Shown: positions 19,847-29,349 of the stretch, piece by piece | How the letters are laid out: each line of letters opens with the position of its first letter | How positions within the stretch are numbered: the stretch's first letter is position 1 | Origin: an uncultured Eubacteriaceae bacterium | GTDB taxonomy: Bacteria > Bacillota > Clostridia > Eubacteriales > UBA1433 | NCBI GenBank assembly: GCA_937880125.1 | Contig: CALFLU010000031.1 | Location: 1 to 53,144 of the forward strand | DNA: 53,144 bases | Direction of reading: 5' to 3' | The notes under the pieces: model-generated | Seen by the model: the letters and a program-made list of their open reading frames with translations, nothing else | The model's database searches: none | What the model was told of the DNA's origin: nothing | Position numbers and translations under genes: made by a program

Positions 19847-19874
19847 TTGTATATTTTGTCATTCGAAATATAAT
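19847..19874 (+). promoter_or_regulatory. Promoter of the S41 protease operon
   Basis: TTGTAT (19847-19852), a 16-base spacer and TATAAT (19869-19874). Confidence 0.6.
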
Positions 19875-19925
19875 AGAAAGAAGGTCTGTTGATGACCGAT
19901 GCAAAAAAAGGAGCCTTGCAAGCCA

Positions 19926-21134
19926 ATGAACGAAAACAATCAAAGAAAAAAACGTTCCACCGTCGCAATTATTGCATTCATCCTCATCACCAATTTTATC
20001 ACCTTTATGTTGATTACCACATTTGGTGTCAGCTTTGGCAGCCGAAGTGCCGTTGCTGTGGACAGTGCCTATACGGCGAAAAAAATAAGCAAGCTTCTCT
20101 ATCTCTATGAAAAACTGAATGATGAATACATTACGCCGCTGGACAAAGACGCCCTGTGGGAAAACGCCTACGCCGGGCTCTTTGAAGGTACCGGCGATCC
20201 CTATACCGTTTATTTGGACCCTGCTTCTTTTGACTCGTACAGAGAAGACCTCACGGGTAATTATGCGGGAATCGGCGTGCGCATCTCTCCCGGAGAAGAC
20301 AATCTCATTACCATTGTCACGGTTTTTCGTGATTCCCCTGCCGATAAAGCAGGTGTTCGCGTCGGGGACAAGGTCATTACCATTGCAGGGGAGGATGCCA
20401 CCACCTGGACGGTGGACCAAGGCGCCTCAAAAATGCGCGGCGAGCCGGGCACCGATGTGCAAATCACTGTTTTGCGCGGCGAAGAAAAAATCGACTTTAC
20501 ATTGACACGTGCACAACTCAACGTGGAGACGGTGGAAGGCTCTGTTTTAGCGAGCAATATCGGCTACATCCTCATCTCCGAATTTTCTTCCGATGTGGCA
20601 GACCAGTTTTCGGCAATTTTGACCAATCAACTCTCGCAAGGTGCAACCTCTCTGATTATCGATTTGCGCAACAACCCCGGCGGCGATGTCAACGCCACAT
20701 TGGACATAGCTGACCGCATTTTGGGCGATGCCATGATTATGTATACACAGGACAACAGCGGAAAAAAACGAGAATATCACTCCTCGGCAGATGCTTCTTT
20801 GCAAATACCCATTGTGGTGCTGGTCAATGAATACTCCGCCTCTGCTTCCGAAATTTTGGCGGTGTCCTTAAAAGACAACAAAGCCGCCACGTTAATCGGC
20901 ACCAAAACATACGGCAAGGGCATTATTCAAAGCTTTCAGGGCATGATGGATGGCAGCGGTTATAAAATCACCGTGGAGCAATATTTCTCTCCTTCGGGGC
21001 AAAGCATTCATGAGCTGGGTGTCGAGCCTGATATTGCTGTCTCGCTGCCCGAAAATGTAACTTATATCTATGGAAAAGTCGCTCCCGACCAAGATACACA
21101 GTTGCAAGAAGCTATCAAATTTTTGACGAAATAG
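19926..21134 (+). CDS. S41-family C-terminal processing protease (CtpA-like)
   Basis: This protein of about 402 residues has a basic N-terminus, one membrane anchor (about 14-38), a PDZ domain (about 95-180, GIGVRISPGEDNL and DSPADKAGVRVGDKVI), and the S41 catalytic core with the nucleophile Ser in VNEYSASASEILA and Lys in GTKTYGKGIIQ. It acts outside the membrane on protein C-termini. The start at 19926 follows AAAGGAG 12 bases upstream; an in-frame ATG at 19899 would add nine residues. It begins a run with the methyltransferase, prmC and YibE/F genes. Confidence 0.93.
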   Translation: MNENNQRKKRSTVAIIAFILITNFITFMLITTFGVSFGSRSAVAVDSAYTAKKISKLLYLYEKLNDEYITPLDKDALWENAYAGLFEGTGDPYTVYLDPASFDSYREDLTGNYAGIGVRISPGEDNLITIVTVFRDSPADKAGVRVGDKVITIAGEDATTWTVDQGASKMRGEPGTDVQITVLRGEEKIDFTLTRAQLNVETVEGSVLASNIGYILISEFSSDVADQFSAILTNQLSQGATSLIIDLRNNPGGDVNATLDIADRILGDAMIMYTQDNSGKKREYHSSADASLQIPIVVLVNEYSASASEILAVSLKDNKAATLIGTKTYGKGIIQSFQGMMDGSGYKITVEQYFSPSGQSIHELGVEPDIAVSLPENVTYIYGKVAPDQDTQLQEAIKFLTK

Positions 21135-21143
21135 GTAAATTAT

Positions 21144-22292
21144 ATGAACACACCGATATTATGCGCCATTTGCACCTTCGGATTGGAGAGCGTTTTAAAA
21201 CGCGAGTTAATCGACCTCTCTTTTCAAATCCACAAAGTTGAAAACGGCAAAGTTTATTACAGCGGCGATGGCATTCATGCCATCGCACTTTCAAATTTAT
21301 ATTTGCGCACGGCAGATCGTGTATTTTTGAAGTTGGGCGAATTTGATTGCGATCACTTTGATGCACTCTATGAACATACGCTGCAAATTCCCTTTGAAGA
21401 GTATATTCCTCCAAATGGCAAGTTCGATGTTTATAAAGTCAACAGCGTGCGCTCGCGCCTGCACAGCAAGTCGGATTGCCAGGCAATTGTGAAAAAAGCC
21501 GCAGCACAGCGACTTCAAAAAATGCACGGTGTCGATGTTCTCTCGGAGACCGGTAGGGCTTTTCCCATTGCACTGCACCTTGCCAATGACAGGGCGGAGA
21601 TATTTCTCAACACCTCAGGGGCAGGCCTCAACAGACGGGGCTATCGAAAAACAGGCAACGAGGCGCCTTTAAAGGAAACTCTGGCCGCTGCCATGGTGCT
21701 GTTGTCCAATTATCGTCCCGAAAAAACATTGGCAGACGTCATGTGCGGCTCCGGCACCATTCTTATTGAAGCGGCCATGATTATGAAGAATATGGCACCG
21801 GGCATTGGCCGCGATTTTATCAGCGAAGGCTGGTCTGATGCCTTTGCCCAAAGTTATGCACAATGTCGACAAATTGCGCGAGACAATGTGCAACCTACGC
21901 CGTTGCGCATTTTGGGCAGTGACATTGACTATTTTTCCATCAAACAGGCGAAGGAAAACGCACGTCTGGCAGGCGTTGAAGGCGATATCGCCTTTCAAAA
22001 ACTGGATTTAAAGGACTTTTCTTCGAAAAAGAAATGTGGTGTACTCATCAGTAACGCGCCCTACGGCATGCGCACGGGGGGCGGACAAATACACGAGCTC
22101 TATGAAAATTTAGGACATATTTATCGCAATTTAAACGAGTGGTCCGCCTTTGTCCTTTCCGGCTATGAAGGATTTGAAAAGGCCTTTGGTCAAAGGAGCA
22201 ACAAAAATCGAAAACTGTACAACGGAGGCATTAAAACCTATCTGTATTCCTATTATCCCAAGAGGGCGCCGAGACTTGATGAACATTCGTGA
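21144..22292 (+). CDS. RlmL/YpsC-like THUMP-domain RNA methyltransferase
   Basis: This 382-residue protein begins with a ferredoxin-like/THUMP RNA-binding half (1-155) and ends with a Rossmann SAM-dependent methyltransferase: ADVMCGSGTILIEAA (about 192-206) is the SAM-binding motif I and GSDIDYFSIKQAKENA (about 252-267) motif II. The family methylates N2 of guanine in 23S rRNA. The catalytic motif IV reads SNAPYGMR, where most relatives have NPPYG, so one Pro is replaced by Ala. It starts 9 bases after the protease stop and overlaps prmC by 14 bases. Confidence 0.88.
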   Translation: MNTPILCAICTFGLESVLKRELIDLSFQIHKVENGKVYYSGDGIHAIALSNLYLRTADRVFLKLGEFDCDHFDALYEHTLQIPFEEYIPPNGKFDVYKVNSVRSRLHSKSDCQAIVKKAAAQRLQKMHGVDVLSETGRAFPIALHLANDRAEIFLNTSGAGLNRRGYRKTGNEAPLKETLAAAMVLLSNYRPEKTLADVMCGSGTILIEAAMIMKNMAPGIGRDFISEGWSDAFAQSYAQCRQIARDNVQPTPLRILGSDIDYFSIKQAKENARLAGVEGDIAFQKLDLKDFSSKKKCGVLISNAPYGMRTGGGQIHELYENLGHIYRNLNEWSAFVLSGYEGFEKAFGQRSNKNRKLYNGGIKTYLYSYYPKRAPRLDEHS

Positions 22293-23154
22293 TGCACTGT
22301 GCGCAGGCGCAGACCAGTTGAGTAAGTGTGACGCCGACATTTCCGTGCCTCATTTGGAAGCGCAAATTCTTTTAAGTGCCGTTGTAAGTAAACCCAAGGA
22401 ATATCTAATTGCCTATGGCGAAGAAACGCTGAGTCAAGCGCAATGCGAAGGCTATTTTGAATCTGTTTGCCTGCGGTCACAAGGCATGCCCATGGCCTAT
22501 ATTCTCGGTTACAAAGAATTTATGAATTTGTCGTTTTTTGTGGACTCTTCTGTGCTGATTCCCCGAGACGATACGGAAATATTGGTGCGCTGCATGCTTG
22601 AAAAAGCCGCTTTTTTCAGCGGAGAAATTTCTGTATTAAACCTCGGTACCGGCAGCGGCTCTATCGAAGTCGCCCTTGCAAAAAACAACCCTCCCATGCG
22701 CATTATCGGCGTGGACAACGCCCCTGCCGCGCTGGCTGTCGCACAAAAAAACATTTCTTTTCACGATGTTTCACACCGCATCACATTGCATGAATCGGAC
22801 TTGTTTTCCTGTATGGCTCCCGATGCGGCCTTTGATATGATTTGCTCCAATCCGCCCTATATTTCTCATGAAGAAATGAAGCAGCTGCCTGTTGATGTTG
22901 CCCGCTATGAGCCGCAAAGCGCACTGTATGGCGGCATTGACGGCTTAGACTTTTATCGGCGCATTGCTGCTGAAGCCCAAAAATATTTACGCAGCGAAGG
23001 CATGCTTTTTTTGGAGATTGGCAGCAGTCAATCCTCTGCTGTCATGCAGCTGTTGAACACACATGGCTGGCGTAACACGGAAACGTTGTGTGACCTGCAA
23101 GGTCACATTCGTGTTCTTGTTGCACAAAAGCCAAAGGAGACGCAACATGGATAG
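22279..23154 (+). CDS. prmC: Release factor glutamine methyltransferase PrmC
   Basis: This 291-residue enzyme methylates the GGQ glutamine of RF1/RF2. It has the N-terminal helical domain (1-75), the motif IPRDDTEILV (about 94-103), the SAM-binding VLNLGTGSGSIEVALA (about 118-133) and the catalytic SNPPYIS (about 193-199). The start MNIRDALC at 22279 lies inside the previous gene end with an AGAGGG site upstream. prfB, which encodes one target, lies elsewhere in the window. Confidence 0.95.
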   Translation: MNIRDALCAGADQLSKCDADISVPHLEAQILLSAVVSKPKEYLIAYGEETLSQAQCEGYFESVCLRSQGMPMAYILGYKEFMNLSFFVDSSVLIPRDDTEILVRCMLEKAAFFSGEISVLNLGTGSGSIEVALAKNNPPMRIIGVDNAPAALAVAQKNISFHDVSHRITLHESDLFSCMAPDAAFDMICSNPPYISHEEMKQLPVDVARYEPQSALYGGIDGLDFYRRIAAEAQKYLRSEGMLFLEIGSSQSSAVMQLLNTHGWRNTETLCDLQGHIRVLVAQKPKETQHG

Positions 23155-24274
23155 ACGAAAACTGACTTATATTCTGACAATCCTGCTTTCTGTTTTCTTT
23201 TTGTTTGCAGGAAACAAAATCGCCACCAACGACTACCCCTTTGGCCGCTCCGAAGAGGCCGACTCGCTGTTTAAAGCCACGGTGGTCTCGGTGCACAACG
23301 CTTCCGATGCCAACGCAGACTCACTATCGTTTCAGGCAAAATTTTTAAACGGACCCAACAAAGGTCAAACAATCTCTGCCCTGCAGCCCTTGAGTGCCAC
23401 CGCCGCCTCCATTCGCATTGTTGAGCCCGGCGATAAAATATTACTGCTGCACCAAAGCGGCTCGGCTCCCGGCGAATTTGGCTGGCACTATATTGAACAT
23501 ATCCGCAGCAATGCTGTTTTATACCTCGCTTTGGCGTTTGCGGCCGCACTGCTGTTGTTTGGACGCATGAAGGGACTAAATATTCTGCTTTCTCTCGTCT
23601 TTACTTTGATCGCTATTTTCGCCATTTTGCTTCCCGCCATTTTGTCGGGCAAAAACATCTATTATTGGTCGCTGCTCATTTCGCTGTTTATCGTGGTGAT
23701 GACGCTGCTTCTCACCAACGGTGCCAACGCCAAAAGCTTTGCCACGATACTTGGATGTTTGGGCGGCATTATGGTTGCGGGTCTGTTGATGCTGCTTATG
23801 GATAAACTGATTCATCTGACCGGCATTATCAATGAAGACTCCATTTATTTGCTTTATCTGAAAACAAAAAACCCCATCGATTTAAAGGCCATCGTCTTTG
23901 CCTCGGTCATTATCGGTGCCATCGGTGCCATCATGGATATTGCCATGGATATTTCCGCCTCGTTGCACGAAATTAAAAGCCAGCTCAAGCAGGCCGATGC
24001 CAAAACACTCATGCACTCAGGTATGACCATTGGCAGGGATATTTTGGGTACCATGGCAAACACGTTGGTTTTGGCCTATATCGGCAGCTCTCTTTCGGTG
24101 GTGCTTTTGCTGATGGCCTATAACCAATCGTTGATTCACCTGCTCAACCGCGAGTTGGTGATTGTGGAAATGCTGCAGATGCTCATCGGAAGCTTTGGCA
24201 TTTTATCCTCTATTCCGCTGACTTCTTATATCTGCTCAAAATTGTATACGAAAACGAAAAAAAGAACTCGTTAG
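23147..24274 (+). CDS. YibE/F-family membrane protein
   Basis: This 375-residue protein has a first membrane helix (about 7-24), an extracytoplasmic beta-rich part (about 25-120, KATVVSVHN and GPNKGQTISA), then about seven membrane segments with the conserved GAIGAIMDIAMDISASLHEI (about 263-282). This is the YibE/F pattern; the function is not established. The ATG follows AAAGGAGA and overlaps the prmC stop by 8 bases. A terminator follows at once, closing this operon. Confidence 0.9.
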   Translation: MDRRKLTYILTILLSVFFLFAGNKIATNDYPFGRSEEADSLFKATVVSVHNASDANADSLSFQAKFLNGPNKGQTISALQPLSATAASIRIVEPGDKILLLHQSGSAPGEFGWHYIEHIRSNAVLYLALAFAAALLLFGRMKGLNILLSLVFTLIAIFAILLPAILSGKNIYYWSLLISLFIVVMTLLLTNGANAKSFATILGCLGGIMVAGLLMLLMDKLIHLTGIINEDSIYLLYLKTKNPIDLKAIVFASVIIGAIGAIMDIAMDISASLHEIKSQLKQADAKTLMHSGMTIGRDILGTMANTLVLAYIGSSLSVVLLLMAYNQSLIHLLNRELVIVEMLQMLIGSFGILSSIPLTSYICSKLYTKTKKRTR

Positions 24275-24283
24275 AGTTCTTTT
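24261..24283. terminator. Bidirectional terminator, YibE/F gene and ridA
   Basis: AAAGAACTC/GAGTTCTTT with a GTTA loop, T tract to the right and A/T-rich run to the left; it separates convergent operons. Confidence 0.88.
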
Positions 24284-24660
24284 TATTTTACGGCAATGAC
24301 TTCTATCTCCACCTTGCCTCCCAAGGGCAGTGCCCCGACCTCATAGGCGGCCCGCGCCGGATAGTCTGTTGTAAAATACGTCTTGTAAATGCGGTTAACC
24401 GCAACAAAATCTTCTATGTCTGCCAAAAACACCGTTGCCTTCACCACATTGTCCATGACGTAGCCTGCCGCTTCAACAATGGCGCGCACATTTTTGAGCA
24501 CTTGCTCCGCTTGTGCGGTTGTCTCTTCGCTCACAAGGCTGCCTGTGGCAGGATCAATGCCCAGCTGCCCTGATACAAAAAGCATATTGCCTGTATCAAC
24601 TGCCTGTGAATAGGGTCCCACCGCCTTGGGCGCGTGGGGCGTATCAATGATTTTTTTCAT
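24283..24660 (-). CDS. ridA: RidA-family enamine/imine deaminase
   Basis: This 125-residue protein matches RidA along its full length: HAPKAVGPYSQAV (9-21), FVSGQLGIDPATG, ATVFLADIEDF, YPARAAYEVGALPLGGKVEIE with the Arg that binds the carboxylate. It hydrolyses reactive 2-aminoacrylate from PLP enzymes. It follows murI by 20 bases with a GGAGGAAAAG site, so the two are in one operon. Confidence 0.96.
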   Translation of the reverse strand: MKKIIDTPHAPKAVGPYSQAVDTGNMLFVSGQLGIDPATGSLVSEETTAQAEQVLKNVRAIVEAAGYVMDNVVKATVFLADIEDFVAVNRIYKTYFTTDYPARAAYEVGALPLGGKVEIEVIAVK

Positions 24661-24680
24661 CTTTTCCTCCGCCTTTTTCC

Positions 24681-25475
24681 TTAATCGTTCAAAAACAATT
24701 TGGCTTCTTCCAGCTTATTGAGCTTCAACTCCAACCTTTTAATGCTCGCCACATATTCAAACATATCCGCCGTCGTGTAAAGATGCGTATATTTTTCGCC
24801 GTCACTGTCGTTTTGCATATGGTTTCGTTCCAAATATTTTTTCAGCTCTTTTACCTGTCGCACCGCGGGATCCACCAGCCGCAGCGAGGGATAGAGTGTT
24901 TTAATTTCCTTTTCGATAATGGGAAAGTGACTGCACCCCAATATCAGCGTCTGCACATCTTCTTTATAGATAGGATCAATGCTCTCCTTAATCAACATAT
25001 ACAGCAAAATGGCATTTTCCATTTGACTGTTGATTACCTTTGGCAAGCGGCTGCTGTCGTTGGCAATGATTTTTTTATCCGGCGCAATTTTTTTCATAGT
25101 TTTTTCATAAATACCGCTTTTGACGGTTGCTACTGTTGCAATAAGCCCAATGGTCTTTTCTTTTTTTGCCACCTCCGCCGCTTCTTGGCAACCATACTCC
25201 ACAATGCCGAACAACGGTGTGTGCGACTGCAATTTTTCGATTTGCGACGATACCGTATTGCAGGCAATGACAATGGCCTTGACCTCTTTTTCTTCTAAAA
25301 ATTGAATAATGGCGTTGGCATATTCCACCACTTCTCGGTAGGTGCGGTTTCCATAGGGCATTCTTAGCGAGTCGCCGAAATAAACAATATTTTCATTTGG
25401 CAGCATCTGCTGAATTTGCTTGACTGCCGTGAGCCCACCCACACCCGAATCCATCACACCGATTGCCTTTTGCAT
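24681..25475 (-). CDS. murI: Glutamate racemase-like Asp/Glu racemase
   Basis: This 264-residue enzyme makes D-glutamate for peptidoglycan. Both catalytic cysteines are visible: IVIACNTVSSQ (about residue 73) and LGCSHFPIIE (about 184), plus the N-terminal MDSGVGGLTAV (8-18) and the substrate loop FGDSLRMPYGNRT. The motifs are slightly off the common versions (CNTVSS for CNTAS, GCSHFP for GCTHYP), so an Asp-racemase role cannot be fully excluded. AAAGGAG precedes the ATG. Confidence 0.9.
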   Translation of the reverse strand: MQKAIGVMDSGVGGLTAVKQIQQMLPNENIVYFGDSLRMPYGNRTYREVVEYANAIIQFLEEKEVKAIVIACNTVSSQIEKLQSHTPLFGIVEYGCQEAAEVAKKEKTIGLIATVATVKSGIYEKTMKKIAPDKKIIANDSSRLPKVINSQMENAILLYMLIKESIDPIYKEDVQTLILGCSHFPIIEKEIKTLYPSLRLVDPAVRQVKELKKYLERNHMQNDSDGEKYTHLYTTADMFEYVASIKRLELKLNKLEEAKLFLND

Positions 25476-25644
25476 ATGTTTCGTCTCCTTTAGTCCCTGA
25501 TGCTCCTATTATAATACAGTTGCGCTGATTTGAAAACAGGGTTTTCAAGCGCCTCCTTCAAAAAAAGTGGCGGATTTCTTTGAAAATAGTATATAATGGA
25601 CCATACTTCTATCTTTAAAAATTTTCAATAAAGGATGTGGTTGT

Positions 25645-26433
25645 ATGAGCAAAGTCTTGCGCAAACAGCATCGACGCCTGAGGCGGCAGGAAGACAAAAT
25701 TCTCAATAAAAAACCCAACCCATACATGCAGTCAACCATCGCGCCCGCTTTAGAAAAAATAGAGAGCAAAATACCCGCCAAGCTACAATCGACATTGGAA
25801 TCCGCCTTTTATAAGTCTTTTCAACTCGTTTTTGAAAAAGGCACGCAATACATAGAAAAAACTTACAATAAAGATAAAATCCAAATGGAGCACGACGTGC
25901 ACAACTATGCAATGGAGCAAAAAATCACACGAAAACACGTGCGCAATGTAGACAGCCGCTCCAGGCTTTCCCGCCTTTTCAACACGTCGCTTTCAACGCT
26001 GGAAGGCACGGTGTTGGGCATTTTGGGCGTGGGCATACCCGATATTTTCCTCTTTACCGCACTTTTGATGCGCACCGTTTATGAAGTGGCGCTCAGTTAC
26101 GGCTATGATTATAACCAAGAGACGGAGCAAATCTATATTTTGCTTCTGCTCTCTACTGCCATGGCGGCACCGGAGGATAAAAAAGCCCTCAATGCCCGCC
26201 TTGATAAGTTGGGCGAGGCCATTGACCGAAAGCAGCCGATTAACATAGATTTGCAGCAGGTGATGCGCGAGGCATCCGATACTTTATCTGCCTCCATGCT
26301 CACCGCCAAATTCATTCAAACCATTCCCATTGTGGGCGTGGTCGGCGGCGCCGTCAATTATCACATTTCACGTAAAATCGGAAAATTTGCCTCCATCAAA
26401 TATAAGAAACGCTATTTGACACAAAAGGCATAA
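25645..26433 (+). CDS. EcsC-family protein
   Basis: This 262-residue protein has a basic N-terminus (KQHRRLRRQEDK) and an EcsC-type region from about residue 105, with GTVLGILGVGIPDIFLFTAL (about 118-137) as a hydrophobic stretch and TIPIVGVVGGAVNYHISRKIG near the end. EcsC proteins were first linked to an ABC transporter operon in Bacillus; here no ABC genes are adjacent. A TATAAT box (25592-25597) and an AAAGGATG site precede it. The specific role is unknown. Confidence 0.85.
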   Translation: MSKVLRKQHRRLRRQEDKILNKKPNPYMQSTIAPALEKIESKIPAKLQSTLESAFYKSFQLVFEKGTQYIEKTYNKDKIQMEHDVHNYAMEQKITRKHVRNVDSRSRLSRLFNTSLSTLEGTVLGILGVGIPDIFLFTALLMRTVYEVALSYGYDYNQETEQIYILLLLSTAMAAPEDKKALNARLDKLGEAIDRKQPINIDLQQVMREASDTLSASMLTAKFIQTIPIVGVVGGAVNYHISRKIGKFASIKYKKRYLTQKA

Positions 26434-26542
26434 TACCTGCCAAACCGTTTATTTGTCGGTTCTTTGTTTTGTGCTGTTTGCAAATGTTGCATACAAAAAC
26501 CGCCTAAACATAAATCACAGAGCATAGGAAAAGGATAACAAA

Positions 26543-27622
26543 ATGGACAAAATTCATGTAACACTCGATCAACTTTATCAATTGGCTCACAAAACCCTGT
26601 TAATGATGGGTATAGAGCCTTCTTTGGCAAAACGCGGAGCGCTTACGCTCAATGCCGCGGACGCACGCGGTGTTGACTCCCACGGTGTTGCCAGACTAAA
26701 CTTTTACGACAAATGCATCGCCCGAGGCGAAATCAACCCCAACCCCAATATTCGTATCATCAAAGAAACCCCCGTTTCCGCTTTCTTTGATTGTGACAAC
26801 GGCATTGGCATTGCCACGGCTGATTTGGTCATGGACAAAGCCATTTCCCTGGCGAAGCATAGCGGTATTGGCATTTGCAGCGCCATCAACGGTCACCACA
26901 TCGGTGTAGCGGGGCACTATGCGCTCAAAGCTGCCGAGCAAGACCTCATCGGCTTTGCCTGCGCCCCTTCGCGCATGATGGTTGCCCCCACGGGCGGCAA
27001 AGAAAAGATGTTAGGCAACAGCCCCAACAGTTTAGCCTTTCCCGCGGGACTCAGCACACCGCCTATTTTGATGGATATGGCTTCTACCACCGTGCCCGCA
27101 GGCAAGGTGGAAATGGCGGTTCGCCGCGGAGAGCAAGTGCCCATTGGCTGGATTCTGGACAAAGACGGCAACGACACCACCGATCCCGCTGATTTTCAAA
27201 ACACCGACACCGGCGAAGTACCCGGCTCCCTCCTGCCCATGGCAGGGGCAAAGGGATATTGCATCATCGTCATGATTGAGCTTCTCTCCTCTATCTTATC
27301 GGGAGCCAAAACAGGCCCGCATTTGGCAACAGGCGGAGGCGGAATGGGCTTTTTTGCCGCAGCTGTTGACCCTGAAATCATTCGTCCGATTGCTGAGTTG
27401 AAAAAAGATTTGGACGATTATTATTACATGATTAAACATTCCGAAAAAAAGCAAAACGTCAAAGAAATTTATCTGCCGGGTGAAATCGAACACAACCAAA
27501 CAGCAAAACGCAGAAAGCAAGGTGTAGATTTAAGCGCTGTCGTGGCAGGTGAAGTATTGAAATTACATCAAAAATACGGCCGCCTCAGCGCCGAGGCAGG
27601 CATTGAAGACTTGTTTCAATAA
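26543..27622 (+). CDS. Ldh-family (malate/L-lactate/ureidoglycolate type) dehydrogenase
   Basis: This 359-residue NAD(P)-dependent oxidoreductase has the type-2 malate/lactate dehydrogenase signatures: DSHGVARLNFYDKCI (about 47-61), NGHHIGVAGHYA (about 115-126) with the catalytic His, PTGGKEKMLGNSP (about 151-163), LMDMASTTVPAGKVEMA and GAKGYCI. It reduces or oxidises 2-keto/2-hydroxy acids; the exact substrate cannot be read. An AAAGGA site precedes the ATG. It has its own terminator, and faces a broken MFS transporter downstream. Confidence 0.92.
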   Translation: MDKIHVTLDQLYQLAHKTLLMMGIEPSLAKRGALTLNAADARGVDSHGVARLNFYDKCIARGEINPNPNIRIIKETPVSAFFDCDNGIGIATADLVMDKAISLAKHSGIGICSAINGHHIGVAGHYALKAAEQDLIGFACAPSRMMVAPTGGKEKMLGNSPNSLAFPAGLSTPPILMDMASTTVPAGKVEMAVRRGEQVPIGWILDKDGNDTTDPADFQNTDTGEVPGSLLPMAGAKGYCIIVMIELLSSILSGAKTGPHLATGGGGMGFFAAAVDPEIIRPIAELKKDLDDYYYMIKHSEKKQNVKEIYLPGEIEHNQTAKRRKQGVDLSAVVAGEVLKLHQKYGRLSAEAGIEDLFQ

Positions 27623-27650
27623 AAAAAGATGCTTTAGGGCATCTTTTTTT
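27621..27650 (+). terminator. Terminator after the Ldh-family gene
   Basis: AAAAAAGATGC/GCATCTTTTTT around TTTAGG, with a T tract directly after the stop codon. Confidence 0.9.
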
Positions 27651-27721
27651 ATGTCTGTATATGATTGATTTTTTACATGCGATTTGTGCTGCCTATAAAA
27701 CTATTTTATACGGTCTCTTCA

Positions 27722-28970
27722 TTATGCAGGCCTTTTTGCTCCGCTTTTGGCAGATACCACAAACGCGATCAACACAGCCAACAGCATCATGATTGCCAAG
27801 ACAATAAAATTGAGCGAGTAATCTTGGTTTAAATCAAACAAAATACCGTTGATGGTGCCGCCCAGGGCAGATGCAAAGATATAAAACATCGATATTTTCG
27901 CATAAATCAAACTGTAATCTTTTCCTCCGAACACCGCCTGTGAAATAACCGGTGTGGAGATGGTGGGCACCGAAAAATATGTGCCCATGCACGCTGCAAC
28001 CAGTGCACTGAACAAAAACAGATTATTTGGATTTGCCTTGAGCACATACCACACCAACACCGCCGCAGTCAACCCGAACAACGAAAAGAAACTCACCGAA
28101 ACCCTTTACCCAGCCGTTGGTCATTTTGGCAAGCATCATCGAAATACTCGCCACCGAAGCCACAATACCCGTTTTTAAAAAGTCCACGCCCAGGCTGGCA
28201 GCCAGGTTGGGAATATGCGTTTGAAAAGAAACACCATAACCCACGCAGACCGCAAAAGCCGCTATCAAGTAAAACAACGGATTTTTGTAGGCATCTGCCG
28301 CGTTCATTCCACGCTCTTCCACTTGAATAGACCTGTCTGTCACCTTTTTTTCGTCTGTCGCATTGTCTTGTCCGTAGCGTGTTAAGCCTTTATCGGCAGG
28401 CTTTGTGCGAATCAACAATGCCGTAAAGGGTAAACTGCCCGCCAAAATGGCCACGCCGAGTACAATGTAGGTAAAGCGCCATCCGTAAGCGGCAATCAGC
28501 GCTGTGCACACAGGCTGCATCACCGCCGCGCCTACCCCCGAAAAAGCCAGGGCAACGCCGGTGAGCGTGGCGACTTTTTTATAAAACCACTGCTGTACCA
28601 ATATAGGAATAAACATAATCAATGTAACGGCCGCTGCCATGCCCATAAAGACTGCCGAGATGTAAAAGCCGACGATGGATTGATACAATCCCATCATTAT
28701 CTGCGCAAGGCTTTGAATAAGCACCGCGGCCGACAATATCAATCGATGGTCATATCGCTTTAATAACCGTCCGACCATCGGAAGAAACAAAAAAATCGAC
28801 AGACTCATAATCGTAAAAAAAATAGAAAATTTTGTCGCCGAAATTTCTAATTCCGTAATCACCGGCCGCAAAAATACCCCCTGCGTGCCCAGCGCACCGG
28901 AAGAAAAAAACGCAATGGCGATACACGATATCCATACCCACCAGGCATAGTGTATTTTTTTCTTATTCAT
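27722..28970 (-). pseudogene. MFS transporter broken by a frameshift
   Basis: The minus-strand frame from 28970 encodes MNKKKIHYAWWVWISCIAIA and about ten membrane helices of a major-facilitator (OxlT/monocarboxylate-like) transporter. After KMTNGWVKGFG, near 28095, the reading slips: the original frame gives a non-family tail ending at 28023, while VSFFSLFGLTAAVLVWYVL and the last four helices continue in the +1 frame to 27722. Inserting two bases (or removing one) restores one protein of about 415 residues. Unless this is a sequencing error, the carrier is inactive. It sits among organic-acid enzymes and was probably their carboxylate transporter. Confidence 0.85.
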
Positions 28971-29053
28971 ATTTATTTCCTCTCTATTCTATGGATGCGT
29001 TTTATCTGCATCTGCTGAGCGACAAAGCCACATCCGGGCAACACCTGTCACGA

Positions 29054-29236
29054 TTATTTTCTTTGATTCTCTTTTAAACCCGCGTTCATCGACTCATTTT
29101 CTATGCAGAGGTTGCATTCCATTTCGCCCTTTGCCTGCTGCATCTGCTCAAATTGCGCCGCATTCCAATTGCAGCATCGATAGTTGACAACCTTGCGGGC
29201 AATGTCCTTGACCATCTTTTTTGTATTTTCTTTCAT
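29054..29236 (-). CDS. Small Cys-containing protein, unknown
   Basis: This 60-residue protein starts MKENTKKMVKDIARKVVNYR behind an excellent AGAGGTGGGGAT site. Its four Cys lie as CC (21-22) and C-x2-C (about 40-43, MECNLC), enough for a metal site or disulfides. The N-terminus is an amphipathic basic helix. An upstream in-frame ATG at 29293 would add 19 residues but has no ribosome site. It lies between the D-2-hydroxyacid dehydrogenase and the broken transporter on the same strand. I do not recognise a family. Confidence 0.55.
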   Translation of the reverse strand: MKENTKKMVKDIARKVVNYRCCNWNAAQFEQMQQAKGEMECNLCIENESMNAGLKENQRK

Positions 29237-29290
29237 ATCCCCACCTCTTTGCATCATTTTTATCCCATCATAACAGCAAGTTACAATAAA

Positions 29291-29327
29291 CAAGGGATAA
29301 AACCGATTTTCTCGTCTTTATCCCTTG
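29291..29327 (-). terminator. Probable terminator of the dehydrogenase gene
   Basis: An 11-base perfect stem, CAAGGGATAAA/TTTATCCCTTG, with a 15-base loop, lies just past the end of the minus-strand dehydrogenase; only a short T run follows. Confidence 0.6.
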
Positions 29328-29349
29328 CCCGATATTGAATGATTGTGCT

